A stretch of DNA of 64,000 bases from NCBI GenBank assembly GCA_963814435.1, contig CAWFCV010000004.1, positions 62,001 to 126,000 on the forward strand, in the 5' to 3' direction. Each line of letters begins with the position of its first letter. The first letter of the stretch is position 1. Positions 1 to 7,879 of this stretch are shown one piece after another. This DNA comes from JAEUPI01 sp963814435 (GTDB lineage: Bacteria; Pseudomonadota; Gammaproteobacteria; Burkholderiales; Burkholderiaceae_C). The notes under the pieces are model-generated. The model was not told where the DNA came from and made no database searches. It was given only the letters and a program-made list of their open reading frames with translations. The position numbers and the translations under genes are program-made.

Positions 1-165
1 GCCGTCGGCGGCGTCGGCGAGCACAACATCGCGGCCTACAAGGCGGCTGGCGCGTCGGGGGTGGGCCTGGGCTCGTCGCTGTATGCGCCCGGCCTGGCAT
101 TGGCCGAGCTGACGCGGCGGGCACGGCTGCTGGTGCGATGTTGGCGCGAGGCAGGCAACGCCTGA
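1..165 (+). CDS. dgoA: 2-dehydro-3-deoxy-6-phosphogalactonate aldolase, C-terminal part
   Basis: Only the last 54 codons are inside the window; the gene enters from the left edge in frame 1 and ends with TGA. The residues AVGGV, then GLGSSLYAPG, then a final helix LVRCWREAG match the C-terminus of KDPGal aldolase (DgoA/KDPG aldolase family), where the last strands and helix of the TIM barrel close the phosphate-binding site with Gly-rich loops. The enzyme cleaves 2-dehydro-3-deoxy-6-phosphogalactonate to pyruvate and glyceraldehyde 3-phosphate in the De Ley-Doudoroff galactonate pathway, in the cytoplasm. The catalytic lysine lies outside the window. A KDPG aldolase of the Entner-Doudoroff pathway is the main alternative, but GLGSSLY favours the galactonate type. 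Confidence 0.7.
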   Translation, partial: AVGGVGEHNIAAYKAAGASGVGLGSSLYAPGLALAELTRRARLLVRCWREAGNA

Positions 166-189
166 CAACCCCCTCGCTACACTGCGCGC

Positions 190-489
190 ATGAAGCGCGT
201 GGCCATTCTCACCGTCGTGGCACTTCTGGCCTGGCAAGGCTATGGCCAGTTGCGCGCCTACATGGTGGCGTCGGCACCGGCCACGCTGCCCGGGGCCGTC
301 GCGCCACCGCCGGCGGCCGTCGCGGGCAGCGGTGATTTTCGCTGCGACGGCCGCACCCATTGCGCGCAGATGACGTCGTGCGCCGAGGCCAGGTTCTTCA
401 AGAGGAACTGCCCCGATGTCGATCTGGAACTCGACAAGGACGGTGATCCCTGCCCTCGGCGGTGGTGCAACGCTCCCAATTCGCCATGA
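190..489 (+). CDS. Excalibur calcium-binding domain protein, membrane-anchored
   Basis: A 99-residue protein with an N-terminal hydrophobic stretch at residues 4-22 that can act as signal anchor, an Ala/Pro-rich linker (25-45), and a Cys-rich C-terminal domain from about residue 50. The end of that domain has the short acidic loop LDKDGDPC followed by RRWC, the hallmark of the Excalibur (extracellular calcium-binding) domain. Four spaced cysteines probably form disulfides outside the cytoplasm. Its stop overlaps the ATG of the next gene by four bases (ATGA), so the two are likely translated together. The exact role is unknown; a DNA-entry nuclease-type role has been proposed for some relatives, but no nuclease domain is present here. 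Confidence 0.72.
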   Translation: MKRVAILTVVALLAWQGYGQLRAYMVASAPATLPGAVAPPPAAVAGSGDFRCDGRTHCAQMTSCAEARFFKRNCPDVDLELDKDGDPCPRRWCNAPNSP

Positions 490-1265
490 GCCTGCAGGAC
501 GACAGCGCCAGGCAGGCTCCGGCATGGGCCTGCGACGCGTTCAGGCACCTGCCGGCGCTGCGCGGCAAGCTCAGACCCGCCGAGCAATCCGAGCTGCGCG
601 GCACCTGGGAGCGCGTGGCCGCGTGGGACGAGCGCGCGCGCCGGCTGGGCCACCCGCCGCAGTGGCGCCTGAGCGACCAGCAGCTCGAAGACACGCGACG
701 CGCGCTCCTTGGCGAGCACGTCCGCGCCGGGCAGGACCTGTGGGTCTACGGCTACGGCTCGCTGATGTGGGACCCGGGGTTTCACTTTGCCGAGGTGCGG
801 CTCGCACACCTGCCCGGCTACCAGCGCCGCTTCACCTACTGGACGCACATCGCGCGCGGCACGCGCGAGCGGCCGGCGCTGATGCTGACGCTCGAGCGCG
901 AGGCGAGTGAATGTCGCTGCACCGGGCTGGCGTTTCGCATTGCCGGCGACGTGGTCGACACCGAGTCGGCGATGCTGTGGCGGCGCGAGATGATCCGCAA
1001 CGGCTACTGCCCCGCGCTGCTGCCGGTCACCACGCCACAGGGGCCGGTCACCGCGCTGGTGTTCGCCTGCAACCACGCGCACGACGACTATGCCGGCGCG
1101 ATGACGCTCGACGAAACCGCTGCCGTCATCGCGGTGGCGGCGGGCGTCATCGGCACCAACCGCGAGTACCTCGAACAGATGGCGCGGCAGCTCGACGCGC
1201 TGGAGATCGCCGACGCCTACGTCGAGCAGTTGCTCAGGCGGGTGCGCGGCGTCTGCGGTGAGTAG
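486..1265 (+). CDS. ChaC-like gamma-glutamylcyclotransferase
   Basis: A 259-residue ChaC family protein. The substrate-binding loop VYGYGSLMW lies at residues 87-95, followed by the typical strand-turn GYQRRFTYW and the strand LMLTLERE that carries the acidic residue expected for catalysis. ChaC enzymes release 5-oxoproline and Cys-Gly from glutathione in the cytoplasm. The N-terminal ~80 residues are longer than in short ChaC proteins but usual for the bacterial form. I chose the ATG at 486, which overlaps the preceding stop; an in-frame GTG at 462 would add eight residues inside the upstream gene. The downstream TauE/SafE gene starts immediately after the TAG, so the three genes look like one operon. 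Confidence 0.87.
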   Translation: MSLQDDSARQAPAWACDAFRHLPALRGKLRPAEQSELRGTWERVAAWDERARRLGHPPQWRLSDQQLEDTRRALLGEHVRAGQDLWVYGYGSLMWDPGFHFAEVRLAHLPGYQRRFTYWTHIARGTRERPALMLTLEREASECRCTGLAFRIAGDVVDTESAMLWRREMIRNGYCPALLPVTTPQGPVTALVFACNHAHDDYAGAMTLDETAAVIAVAAGVIGTNREYLEQMARQLDALEIADAYVEQLLRRVRGVCGE

Positions 1266-2018
1266 GTGACCGGCGTTTCCGCCGATGTCCTGCTCCTGCT
1301 CGCCACCGGTGCCGCCGTGGCCGGCTTCGTGCAGGGCCTGTCTGGCTTTGCGTTCGGCATGGTCTCGATGTCGATCTGGGTCTGGGGCGTGGAGCCGCGC
1401 GTCGCCGCGGTGATGGCCGTGGTCGGCGCGTTGTCGGGCCAGTTGCTGCAGGCGTTCACAGTGCGGCGCGGCCTGAAGCTGGGGGTGCTGGCGCCGTTTC
1501 TGCTCGGAGCGGCAGTCGGCGTGCCGCTCGGCGTGGCGGTGTTGCCGCATCTGGATGCGGCGCTGTTTCGGCTGCTGCTCGGCTGCATGCTGGTGGTGTT
1601 GTGCCCGGCCATGCTGCTGGCGCACCGGCTGCCGCGCCTGACGTTCGGCGGGCGCATCGGCGATGGCGTGGCTGGTGCGGTGGGCGGCGTGATGGGCAGC
1701 ATGGGCGGCTTCACCGGCGTGGTGCCCACGCTGTGGAGCACGCTGCGCGGCTTCGACAAGGAGTTGCAGCGCGCGGTGATCCAGAACTTCAACCTCGCCG
1801 CGCTGGCCGCCACGTTCGCCGCGTTCCTGCTCAGCGGGCAGGTCACGCGCGACATGCTGGCGCCGATGGCGGTGGTGCTGCCGGCGCTGATCGTGCCGTC
1901 GCTGATCGGCGCACGCGTCTACGTCGGCTTGAGCGAACTGGCGTTTCGCCGCGTCGTGCTGTCGTTGCTCACGGCGGCGGGGTTGGCGATGATCGGCTCG
2001 TGGGCACGCTCGGGTTGA
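1266..2018 (+). CDS. TauE/SafE family anion exporter/permease
   Basis: A 250-residue integral membrane protein with about eight hydrophobic segments and the two Gly-rich signature repeats of the TauE/SafE (DUF81) family: GFVQGLSGFAFG near residues 20-31 and GGVMGSMGGFTGV near the middle. Members move sulfite, sulfoacetate or other small organosulfur anions across the inner membrane; the substrate cannot be read from the sequence. The start is a GTG placed directly after the TAG of the ChaC-like gene with no spacer, which points to translational coupling. The pairing with a glutathione-degrading enzyme could suggest sulfur handling, but that is only an inference. Confidence 0.87.
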   Translation: MTGVSADVLLLLATGAAVAGFVQGLSGFAFGMVSMSIWVWGVEPRVAAVMAVVGALSGQLLQAFTVRRGLKLGVLAPFLLGAAVGVPLGVAVLPHLDAALFRLLLGCMLVVLCPAMLLAHRLPRLTFGGRIGDGVAGAVGGVMGSMGGFTGVVPTLWSTLRGFDKELQRAVIQNFNLAALAATFAAFLLSGQVTRDMLAPMAVVLPALIVPSLIGARVYVGLSELAFRRVVLSLLTAAGLAMIGSWARSG

Positions 2019-2039
2019 GCGCGCCACGGCCGCGCATCG

Positions 2040-2462
2040 TCACTTCTTGGCGGGGTCGGCCACCTCGCCGGCGGGTATCAGCTTCTTCTCCTTGGCTGCC
2101 TGCGCGGTCTCGGCCTTGCGCTCGGCCCGTGTCTTGGTGGACCCCTTGGTCGCATCGCGCTGCGACATGCTGGACTTGTAGGTCGCCTCGCCGCCGGGCA
2201 CCAGCTTGCCCTCCTTGCGGGCCTGCATGGTCTCGGCCTTGCGTTCGGCACGGGTCTTGGTCGACGGCGCCGCCTTCTCCACCGGTGTGGCTTCGCCTGC
2301 GGGCATCAGCTTGCCCGCCTTGTTGGCCGCGCGGGTTTCCTGCTTCACTTCCTCCCGCGTGGGGGCTTTGGTCTCGGTTTGGGCAAACGCCACGGGCCAC
2401 AGGGCGCCGACGGCCAGCGCCGCGATGCCCGCGATCAGACGGTTGGGATGGATGGTCTTCAT
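2040..2462 (-). CDS. small secreted protein with three Lys/Ala-rich repeats (DUF4148-like)
   Basis: A 140-residue protein with a clear Sec signal peptide (residues 1-26, cleaved near FAQ). The mature part is almost only three imperfect repeats of about 25 residues, each of the form T(K/R)xE-x-K-x-ET-x-A-x-K-x-GKL-(M/V/I)P-(A/G)GE. Such proteins are common in Comamonadaceae and relatives and resemble the DUF4148 group; their function is not known. I chose the ATG at 2462 because AAGGAG lies a few bases upstream on the minus strand and the signal peptide starts there; the open frame extends much further upstream without coding character. It faces the TauE gene tail-to-tail. Confidence 0.77.
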   Translation of the reverse strand: MKTIHPNRLIAGIAALAVGALWPVAFAQTETKAPTREEVKQETRAANKAGKLMPAGEATPVEKAAPSTKTRAERKAETMQARKEGKLVPGGEATYKSSMSQRDATKGSTKTRAERKAETAQAAKEKKLIPAGEVADPAKK

Positions 2463-2670
2463 CAGTGAACTCCTTGCGCCAGGCTGGATGCCTGCCGGCG
2501 CTGCGAGGGTAATCTTGTGTCGGTCATGGGTCAATGGGTCATCGGTGCATCGGCCCGCGCGTGGCTGGGCTCGCCCGCAGTTCGGCCGTTGTCGAGCGGG
2601 TGCGCGGTGGCGGTGCGGCATGACCGAGTAGTAGCATCTGACGCAAGCATTCACGCCGGTGGGGGGGTCG

Positions 2671-3255
2671 ATGTTCCGAATCGCGATCGCTCTGTTTTGC
2701 AGCTTGGTCCTTGCGGCCTGCGGCACCACCAGCGTCGGCCTCAAGTACGCACCGTCGGCCACGCCAAACAAGGCGGCTGCCTCCGCTCGGCCCGTCAACG
2801 TGGGCACGTTCGTCGATGCGCGCGGCGAGCCGGCCAACTGGCTGGGCGCAATCCGAGGGGGGTTCGGCAATCCGCTGAAGAACCTCGAATCCGACAAGCC
2901 CGTTGCCGACATCGTCGGCACGGCCTTCGCCGACGGGTTGCGCGCCCGTGGTGTCACCGTCGACCCCGGAGGCACAGCCGGTCGAGTGTCCGGCACGATC
3001 AAGAAACTCGACTGCAATCAATACGTTCGTCGCGAGGCGAATGCCGAGATCGAAATCCGCGTCACCGGCGCCGCAGGCGAGGTGCGTCTGACGAAGACCT
3101 ACGCGGCGGCCAAGGTAGACGGTTCGCTGCTGAGCCTGAGTACCGGCGTGTTCGCGTCGGTCGACGACCTTCGCGTCACGCTGGAGGCCACGCTTCGCGA
3201 GGTGATCGACAAGGCGCTGGACGATTCCGAGCTGCGGGCGGCGCTTCAGATCTAG
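2671..3255 (+). CDS. YajG-like lipoprotein
   Basis: A 194-residue lipoprotein: the signal peptide MFRIAIALFCSLVLAAC ends in a lipobox (LAAC), giving a lipidated cysteine at residue 17. The mature part holds a conserved VGTFVDAR strand near residue 50, a region AFADGLRARGV typical of the YajG/curli-assembly-like fold, and a C-terminal helix with ATLREVIDKALDD. YajG-family proteins sit in the outer membrane and their role is unsettled. An in-frame GTG at 2659 exists, but the ATG at 2671 gives a proper signal peptide. Upstream, 2463-2670 carries no gene I can support. Confidence 0.75.
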   Translation: MFRIAIALFCSLVLAACGTTSVGLKYAPSATPNKAAASARPVNVGTFVDARGEPANWLGAIRGGFGNPLKNLESDKPVADIVGTAFADGLRARGVTVDPGGTAGRVSGTIKKLDCNQYVRREANAEIEIRVTGAAGEVRLTKTYAAAKVDGSLLSLSTGVFASVDDLRVTLEATLREVIDKALDDSELRAALQI

Positions 3256-3278
3256 CTCCACGAACCGCAGGCGCAACG

Positions 3279-3608
3279 ATGGCATTCGACGACGCACTGG
3301 CCGACCGCGTGCGCGCCATCGCGCGCAGCGAACCCGGCATCGTCGAGAAGCGCATGTTCGGCGGCCTGGCTTTCATGCTCCACGGCAACATGAGCGTCGG
3401 CATCCACGGCGCCGAGTTGATCGTGCGGGTCGCGCCGGGCGACACCGACGAGGCGCTCATGCGGCCCGGCGTGCGCATCTTCGACATCACCGGCCGCCCG
3501 ATGAAGGGCTGGCTGCTCGTCGGGGGCGACGCGGTGGCCGACCGGCCGTCGCTCGCGCGCTGGGTGTCTGCCGGGCTGGCGTTTGCGCGCACGCTGCCGG
3601 CCAAGTGA
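3279..3608 (+). CDS. TfoX/Sxy N-terminal domain protein
   Basis: A 109-residue protein made only of the TfoX/Sxy N-terminal domain. The pattern EKRMFGGLAFMLHGNM (residues 24-39) followed by LIVRV and a conserved RPMKGWLLV is diagnostic. The C-terminal helix-hairpin domain of full-length Sxy is missing, as in many stand-alone proteins of this family. Full Sxy helps CRP activate competence genes; stand-alone forms have no established role. The stop codon overlaps a GTG start of the next gene, suggesting coupled translation with a YjbR-like protein, a combination often seen because both are small and DNA-related. Confidence 0.86.
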   Translation: MAFDDALADRVRAIARSEPGIVEKRMFGGLAFMLHGNMSVGIHGAELIVRVAPGDTDEALMRPGVRIFDITGRPMKGWLLVGGDAVADRPSLARWVSAGLAFARTLPAK

Positions 3609-3988
3609 AGGCGCGGCAACAAGCACCATCGGTCGCGACGAAGTATCCAGGCAGGGCACTCGCTGTGAAGCTCGCGACCATGCGCACCCACGCGCTCTCG
3701 CTGCCCGAGGTGACCGAGCAGCCACACTTCAGTTTCAGTTCGTACCGCGTGCGCGGCAAGATCTTCGCCACCGTGCCACCCGAGGGTGAACACGTTCACC
3801 TGTTCGTGTCGGAGCCGGCGCGGGAGCAGGCGCTGGCCATGTACCCGGCGTTCGCGAGCAAGCTGGTGTGGGGCGGCAAGGTGGTGGGCCTGCGGGTGGC
3901 GCTGGCGACTGCGTCGCCGGCGGTCGTCAAGCAGTGGGTGCGGCAGGCGTGGGAGGCCAAGGCGCCGAAGGCGCTGCGGGGCCAGTAG
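3605..3988 (+). CDS. MmcQ/YjbR family protein
   Basis: A protein of up to 127 residues of the YjbR/MmcQ family, with the characteristic N-terminal helix ALSLPEVTEQPHFSF, then YRVRGKIFATV and a C-terminal helix VVKQWVRQAW. The fold resembles a double-stranded DNA-binding cytoplasmic protein; the biological role is unknown. The start is uncertain: GTG at 3605 overlaps the stop of the TfoX-like gene and would couple translation, while GTG at 3665 or ATG at 3680 would give a length closer to the shorter family members. I list the longest reasonable start. The gene ends 12 bases before the stop of the convergent DapA-like gene. Confidence 0.8.
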   Translation: MKARQQAPSVATKYPGRALAVKLATMRTHALSLPEVTEQPHFSFSSYRVRGKIFATVPPEGEHVHLFVSEPAREQALAMYPAFASKLVWGGKVVGLRVALATASPAVVKQWVRQAWEAKAPKALRGQ

Positions 3989-4000
3989 TCGGCGTCGGCT

Positions 4001-4915
4001 TCAGGCCCAGCGCAGCACCAGCGGGTCGAGCCGTCGCGCGGTTTCCAGCAGGCCGGCGCGCACGGCGGGGTTCATCGCCGGGAACGGGTGGCGCGGCGCG
4101 TCGTTGGCGATCACGCCGCCGGCCTTCATCAGCGCCTTGGCGGTCAGCACGCCCCCCTGGCGGTTTTCGACGTTGATCAGCGGCAGCCAGCGCGTGTATT
4201 CGGCGATGGCCACGTCGCGCCGGCCGGCGACATACGCATCGACGATGCGGCGGATGCCATCGGGGTAGCCGCCGCCGGACATGCAGCCGGTGGCGCCGGC
4301 GTCCAGGTCGGGCAGCAGCGTGATGCCTTCCTCGCCATCCCAAGGCCCTTCGATCGAATCGCCGCCGAGCGCGATCAACTCGCGCAACTTGCTCGCGGCG
4401 CCGGCGGTCTCGATCTTGAAATAGGCCACGTGCTCGATCTCGCGCGCCAGGCGGGCGAGGAACACCGCGCTCAGCGGCGTTCCGGCCACCGGCGCGTCCT
4501 GGATCATGATCGGGATGCCGATCGCATCGGACAGCCGTGCGTAGAACTCGTGGATCAGCGGCTCGCCGACACGGAGGGTGGCGCCGTGGTACGGCGGCAT
4601 CACCATCACCATCGCCGCGCCCAGCACCTGCGCGCGGCGGCAACGCTCGGCGCAGACCTCGGTGCCGAAGTGCGTGGTGGTCACGATCACCGGCACGCGG
4701 CCGGCCACGTGCTCGAGGATCGTGGTCGTCAGCAGCTCGCGGTCGCCGTCGCTGAGCGCGAACTGCTCGGAGTAATTGGCCAGGATGCACAGGCCATGGC
4801 TGCCGGCGTCGATCATGAAATCGACGCAACGTGTCTGGCTCGCCAGGTCGAGCTCGCCGCTGTCGGTGAAGGTGGTGGGCACCACCGGGAACACGCCCTG
4901 GTAGCGTGGCGTCAT
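4001..4915 (-). CDS. dihydrodipicolinate synthase (DapA) family lyase/aldolase
   Basis: A 304-residue TIM-barrel enzyme of the DapA/N-acetylneuraminate lyase superfamily, the usual length. Near residue 165 the segment VAYFKIET carries the Schiff-base lysine, and the early strand GVFPVVPTTF is typical. The usual GxxGE motif is replaced by ANYSEQFAL, and the usual T-T pair region also differs, so this is probably not a DapA of lysine synthesis but a 2-keto-acid aldolase/dehydratase acting on a sugar acid or similar compound. Its ATG overlaps the stop of the nitronate monooxygenase-like gene by four bases (ATGA), so the two proteins are probably made together and act in one pathway. Confidence 0.85.
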   Translation of the reverse strand: MTPRYQGVFPVVPTTFTDSGELDLASQTRCVDFMIDAGSHGLCILANYSEQFALSDGDRELLTTTILEHVAGRVPVIVTTTHFGTEVCAERCRRAQVLGAAMVMVMPPYHGATLRVGEPLIHEFYARLSDAIGIPIMIQDAPVAGTPLSAVFLARLAREIEHVAYFKIETAGAASKLRELIALGGDSIEGPWDGEEGITLLPDLDAGATGCMSGGGYPDGIRRIVDAYVAGRRDVAIAEYTRWLPLINVENRQGGVLTAKALMKAGGVIANDAPRHPFPAMNPAVRAGLLETARRLDPLVLRWA

Positions 4916-6174
4916 GCGGTGGGTCCCTCGGGCTCCGGCAGCCGGATGTGGTCGTCGGTGCTGAACTGGTAGTCCTGGAACACATGCTCGGCGTCGAGCA
5001 GCTGGTAGCGGCCGTCGGCGTGGCGCAACGAGGTGTCCTTCAGCCGCCAGGCCAGCTGGCCGCAGGTCCAGATCTCGAAGTTGCGCATGTGCGTGCACAG
5101 GCAGGTCTTGTCCTGCACCGAGATGCGCCGCTCGCCGGGGTGCGCGGCCACCTCGCGGTTGTAGGCGGTGATGTAGGCGCACTTGCCGTTGGCGTCGAGC
5201 AGGTAGCCATAGGCCTCGCAGTTCGGGCGAATGCCGTCGCCGATGCCGGGGCTCGACTTGATCATGCGCATCGGGTAGCCGGTGGGCGAGATCTGGTTGA
5301 CCTCGATGTCGTCCTCGTTGGCCTTGAAGTACTCCTGCTTCACCTCGTCGGGCAGACCGCACTCGCGGGTCACGGTGAAGCGCGTGGCCACCTGCACGCC
5401 GGCCGCACCCATCTGCATGAAGCGCACCGCGTCGCTGCCGGTGAAGATGCCGCCGGCGGGGATGACCGGGATGTCGAGCGACTCCTGCTTCAGGTACTGC
5501 AGCACCTCGGTCGTGATCGTGGCCAGGTCGTAGTCGGCCCAGTCCATGCCGAAACCCAGGTGCCCGCCGGCCAGCGGGCCCTCGACCACCACGTAGTCGG
5601 GCAGGCGGTTCAGGCGGCTGTTCTTCTTGAGGAACAGCTGCAGCGCGCGCAGCGACGAGACGATGATGCCGAGCTTGGCATCGCGAAAGCGCGGGTGGTC
5701 CTCGATCAGCGCGAACGAGCCCAGGTGCAGTCCGGCGGCGAGCGTGATGCCGTCGATGCCGGCGTCGAGCGCGGAGCTCATGCGCACCTTCAGCGTCTCC
5801 TTCGGCGCGTTCATCGTCAGCTTTTCCATGCAGTTGATGAACACCAGGCCGCTGCCGGTCTTGCGCGACATCGTGCGCTCGACGTGCAACCGCGTCGCCT
5901 CGGCCAGATGGTCGAGATTGAACTTCACCATCGACTTGTCGGCCGACTCGACGTTGTACTTGTACAGCGCCTGCTTGGCCTTGACGTACTTGGTCTTGTA
6001 GCGGCGGTCGGTCACCGTCTTGACCATCGCGTCGGAGATGTGGCCCACGCCGCCCAGGCGTGCCGCCACCAGCGCCAGGTCGGCCGAGGAGATGTCCACG
6101 CCCATGCCGCCGGTGATGATCGGCACCAGCTCGTGGCGGCCCATGCGCAGGCGGAAATCGTCCAGACGATGCAT
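4912..6174 (-). CDS. nitronate monooxygenase-like FMN protein
   Basis: A 420-residue protein of the nitronate monooxygenase / 2-nitropropane dioxygenase family. It starts with the flavin-phosphate strand PIITGGMGVDIS (residues 17-28), has the catalytic-type histidine in GPLAGGHLGF (about 200-209), and PVIPAGGIFTG plus AAGVQVATRF for FMN phosphate binding. Members oxidise alkyl nitronates or act as FMN enoyl reductases (PfaD type). The C-terminal ~100 residues contain CLCTHMRNFEIW, a Cys-rich tail not present in short enzymes; it could be a further cofactor or zinc site, though this is an inference. It is the first gene of a two-gene operon with the DapA-like lyase. Confidence 0.86.
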   Translation of the reverse strand: MHRLDDFRLRMGRHELVPIITGGMGVDISSADLALVAARLGGVGHISDAMVKTVTDRRYKTKYVKAKQALYKYNVESADKSMVKFNLDHLAEATRLHVERTMSRKTGSGLVFINCMEKLTMNAPKETLKVRMSSALDAGIDGITLAAGLHLGSFALIEDHPRFRDAKLGIIVSSLRALQLFLKKNSRLNRLPDYVVVEGPLAGGHLGFGMDWADYDLATITTEVLQYLKQESLDIPVIPAGGIFTGSDAVRFMQMGAAGVQVATRFTVTRECGLPDEVKQEYFKANEDDIEVNQISPTGYPMRMIKSSPGIGDGIRPNCEAYGYLLDANGKCAYITAYNREVAAHPGERRISVQDKTCLCTHMRNFEIWTCGQLAWRLKDTSLRHADGRYQLLDAEHVFQDYQFSTDDHIRLPEPEGPTA

Positions 6175-6295
6175 TGACGGCCCCGTTCGGCTCAGCGTGA
6201 CGCAATGCGCCGCACTGTGCCACAGCCATCATCGGGGCCCCGCCGGCGCGGGTCAATGCCGATCCGTGCGCGCGCCGGCCGGGCGGCGCCCGGTG

Positions 6296-6727
6296 TCAGT
6301 CGCCGCGCGGGCCGCGACCGTTGTGCTGCCCGTTGTCGTGGCGCTCACCGCGGCCGTCCCGGCCATCGCGACCCCGGCGTCCGTCGCGGTGGTCATGTTC
6401 GCGCCGGTACTCGTTGCGAACCCAGCTCTCCTGCACGAAGTACACCGGCTGGCCGCACGCGCGGTAGGCGCCGCAATGCCGGCCCCATTGGGCCTGGTGC
6501 GTCTGCGGCACATACAGATAGACCGGGCGCTGGTACACCGCGACCGGCGTCGAGCGGTAGATGATCGGTTGCTCGTTCACCAGCATCGGCTGCGGATAGT
6601 TGTTGACGTCGATCCGGCCGTACTGGCCCGGCGCGTTGATGCCGATCGACACGCCGACGTTGGTGGCGGACTGGGCCGGCAGCGCGGCGGCAGCGGCAAG
6701 GGCAAACAGGGCTAGGGTCTTCGTCAT
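6296..6727 (-). CDS. secreted hypothetical protein with His/Arg/Gly-rich tail
   Basis: A 143-residue protein with a Sec signal peptide (residues 1-20, cleaved after QSA). The mature N-terminal part reads VGVSIGINAPGQYGRIDV, then a Pro/Tyr-rich stretch (VYQRPVYLYVP), then HCGAYRACGQPVYFVQ with two conserved cysteines. This pattern occurs in many betaproteobacterial secreted proteins of unknown function. The last ~40 residues are a low-complexity tail of His, Arg, Asp and Gly, probably disordered and possibly metal- or nucleic-acid-binding. No operon partner is evident. Confidence 0.72.
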   Translation of the reverse strand: MTKTLALFALAAAAALPAQSATNVGVSIGINAPGQYGRIDVNNYPQPMLVNEQPIIYRSTPVAVYQRPVYLYVPQTHQAQWGRHCGAYRACGQPVYFVQESWVRNEYRREHDHRDGRRGRDGRDGRGERHDNGQHNGRGPRGD

Positions 6728-7095
6728 GGTCTCGACTCGGCTGAACTCGAAACAGGCCGCGCGACGGCGTCGGGCGGGCTGCTCGGTGGAGTCGACTGTG
6801 GCAGACGGTGCCTGACGGCACCATCGGAGCCCGGCGCGACGGCCGGTAGGACAGGGCGCCGGGTCGTGATGGCGATTACAGCGATTCGAAGCTGCCCGCC
6901 GATGCGGCGGCGGCCTTCAGCGACAGCTGGTGGGCCTGCAGCGCCGGCAGCTTGCTCGACACGAGATCCTGCGTGCCGTGGGTGACGCTGCGACGTGCGG
7001 CCGTCGTCGAGCGTGAAGGGTTCACGCTCACCGCCAGCCCGCCGGGCCGGACCCTTTGGCATCATCGGCAGGGGCAGGATCGCGAGGAGGTCTCC
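6728..7095. other. intergenic stretch between divergent genes
   Basis: About 370 bases between the secreted His/Arg protein (minus) and the PLDc_N/TPR protein (plus). It should contain promoters for both. The only coding-like signal is a short minus-strand frame at 6876-7031, listed separately. A strong Shine-Dalgarno (GAGGAGG) for the rightward gene lies at its right end. I see no RNA gene or convincing terminator. Confidence 0.5.
6876..7031 (-). CDS. possible small hypothetical protein (51 aa)
   Basis: A minus-strand frame starting with GTG at 7031 and ending in TAA at 6876. The peptide is Ser/Ala/Leu-rich, with a central amphipathic helix (QDLVSSKLPALQAHQLSLKA), so it has more protein-like composition than the Arg/Gly-rich shadow frames around it. 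No good Shine-Dalgarno lies at the usual distance. It could also be the relic of a longer gene. I do not recognise it. Confidence 0.3.
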   Translation of the reverse strand: MSVNPSRSTTAARRSVTHGTQDLVSSKLPALQAHQLSLKAAAASAGSFESL

Positions 7096-7854
7096 ATGCC
7101 GTTTGCGGGACTCGGGCTTCATGTGGTGGTGGCGCTGATCTGCGCGATCCACGTCGTGCGCACACGCCAGCAGATGTATTGGCTGTTCATCCTGTTCGCG
7201 TTTCCGTTGCTGGGTAGCGCGGTCTACTTCTTCGCGGTGTTCCTGCCGAACTCGCGACTCGAGCGCGGTGCGATTCGCGCGATGACGGCCGCGGCGAAGG
7301 CGATCGACCCGACGCGCGAGGTTCGCGAGGCGCAGGCCGCGTTCGACGACGCGCCCACCGCGCAGAACCAGATGCGCCTCGCCGCCGCGCTGCTCGAAAT
7401 CGGCGAGGCCGAACAAGCCGCGCGGCAGTACGAAGCGTGCATGAAGGGGCCGTTCGCGTCGGACCTGGAGATCCGGTTCGGCGCGGCCAAGGCGTTCGCA
7501 CAATGCCAGCGCTACTCGGTCGCCCATGCATACCTGCAAGGCATCCGCACCGAGCGGCCGGACTACCGACCCGAGGGCGTGACGTTGCTGATCGCGCGCT
7601 GCCTGGCCGGCATGGGCCGCGCGCAGGAGGCACGGGCCGAATTCGAAAGCGCGGTGTCGAGGTTCGGCACGTTTGAATCGAAGGCCGAATACGCGATCTT
7701 TGCGCTCGTCACCGGCGACAACCCGACCGCGCAGCGTCTCGACATTGAGCTGAAGAAGATCTCGCAGCGCTGGAACTCGTTGACGCGCGACCTGAACGAG
7801 GCCGTGGCCCGCCGCTACGCGGCTGCCAAGTCGATCGCGAAACAGGGCGTATAG
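7096..7854 (+). CDS. PLDc_N-like membrane protein with TPR-type region
   Basis: A 252-residue protein. Residues 1-55 form two transmembrane helices separated by a short polar loop (HVVRTRQQMYWLF); this is the arrangement of the cardiolipin synthase N-terminal (PLDc_N) domain, but no phospholipase catalytic domain follows. Residues 80-200 form helical repeats of TPR character (for example AALLEIGEAEQAARQYEACM). Such proteins are probably inner-membrane scaffolds with a cytoplasmic repeat domain. GAGGAGG seven bases before the ATG supports the start. No partner is evident. Confidence 0.8.
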   Translation: MPFAGLGLHVVVALICAIHVVRTRQQMYWLFILFAFPLLGSAVYFFAVFLPNSRLERGAIRAMTAAAKAIDPTREVREAQAAFDDAPTAQNQMRLAAALLEIGEAEQAARQYEACMKGPFASDLEIRFGAAKAFAQCQRYSVAHAYLQGIRTERPDYRPEGVTLLIARCLAGMGRAQEARAEFESAVSRFGTFESKAEYAIFALVTGDNPTAQRLDIELKKISQRWNSLTRDLNEAVARRYAAAKSIAKQGV

Positions 7855-7879
7855 CCGATCGCCGACCCGGGCCCCCGGC

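Noticed and set aside
258..2027. Long minus-strand open frame opposite ChaC and TauE genes
   Set aside because: Arg/His/Ala-rich composition typical of shadow frames in GC-rich DNA; no motif; the plus-strand genes have clear families.
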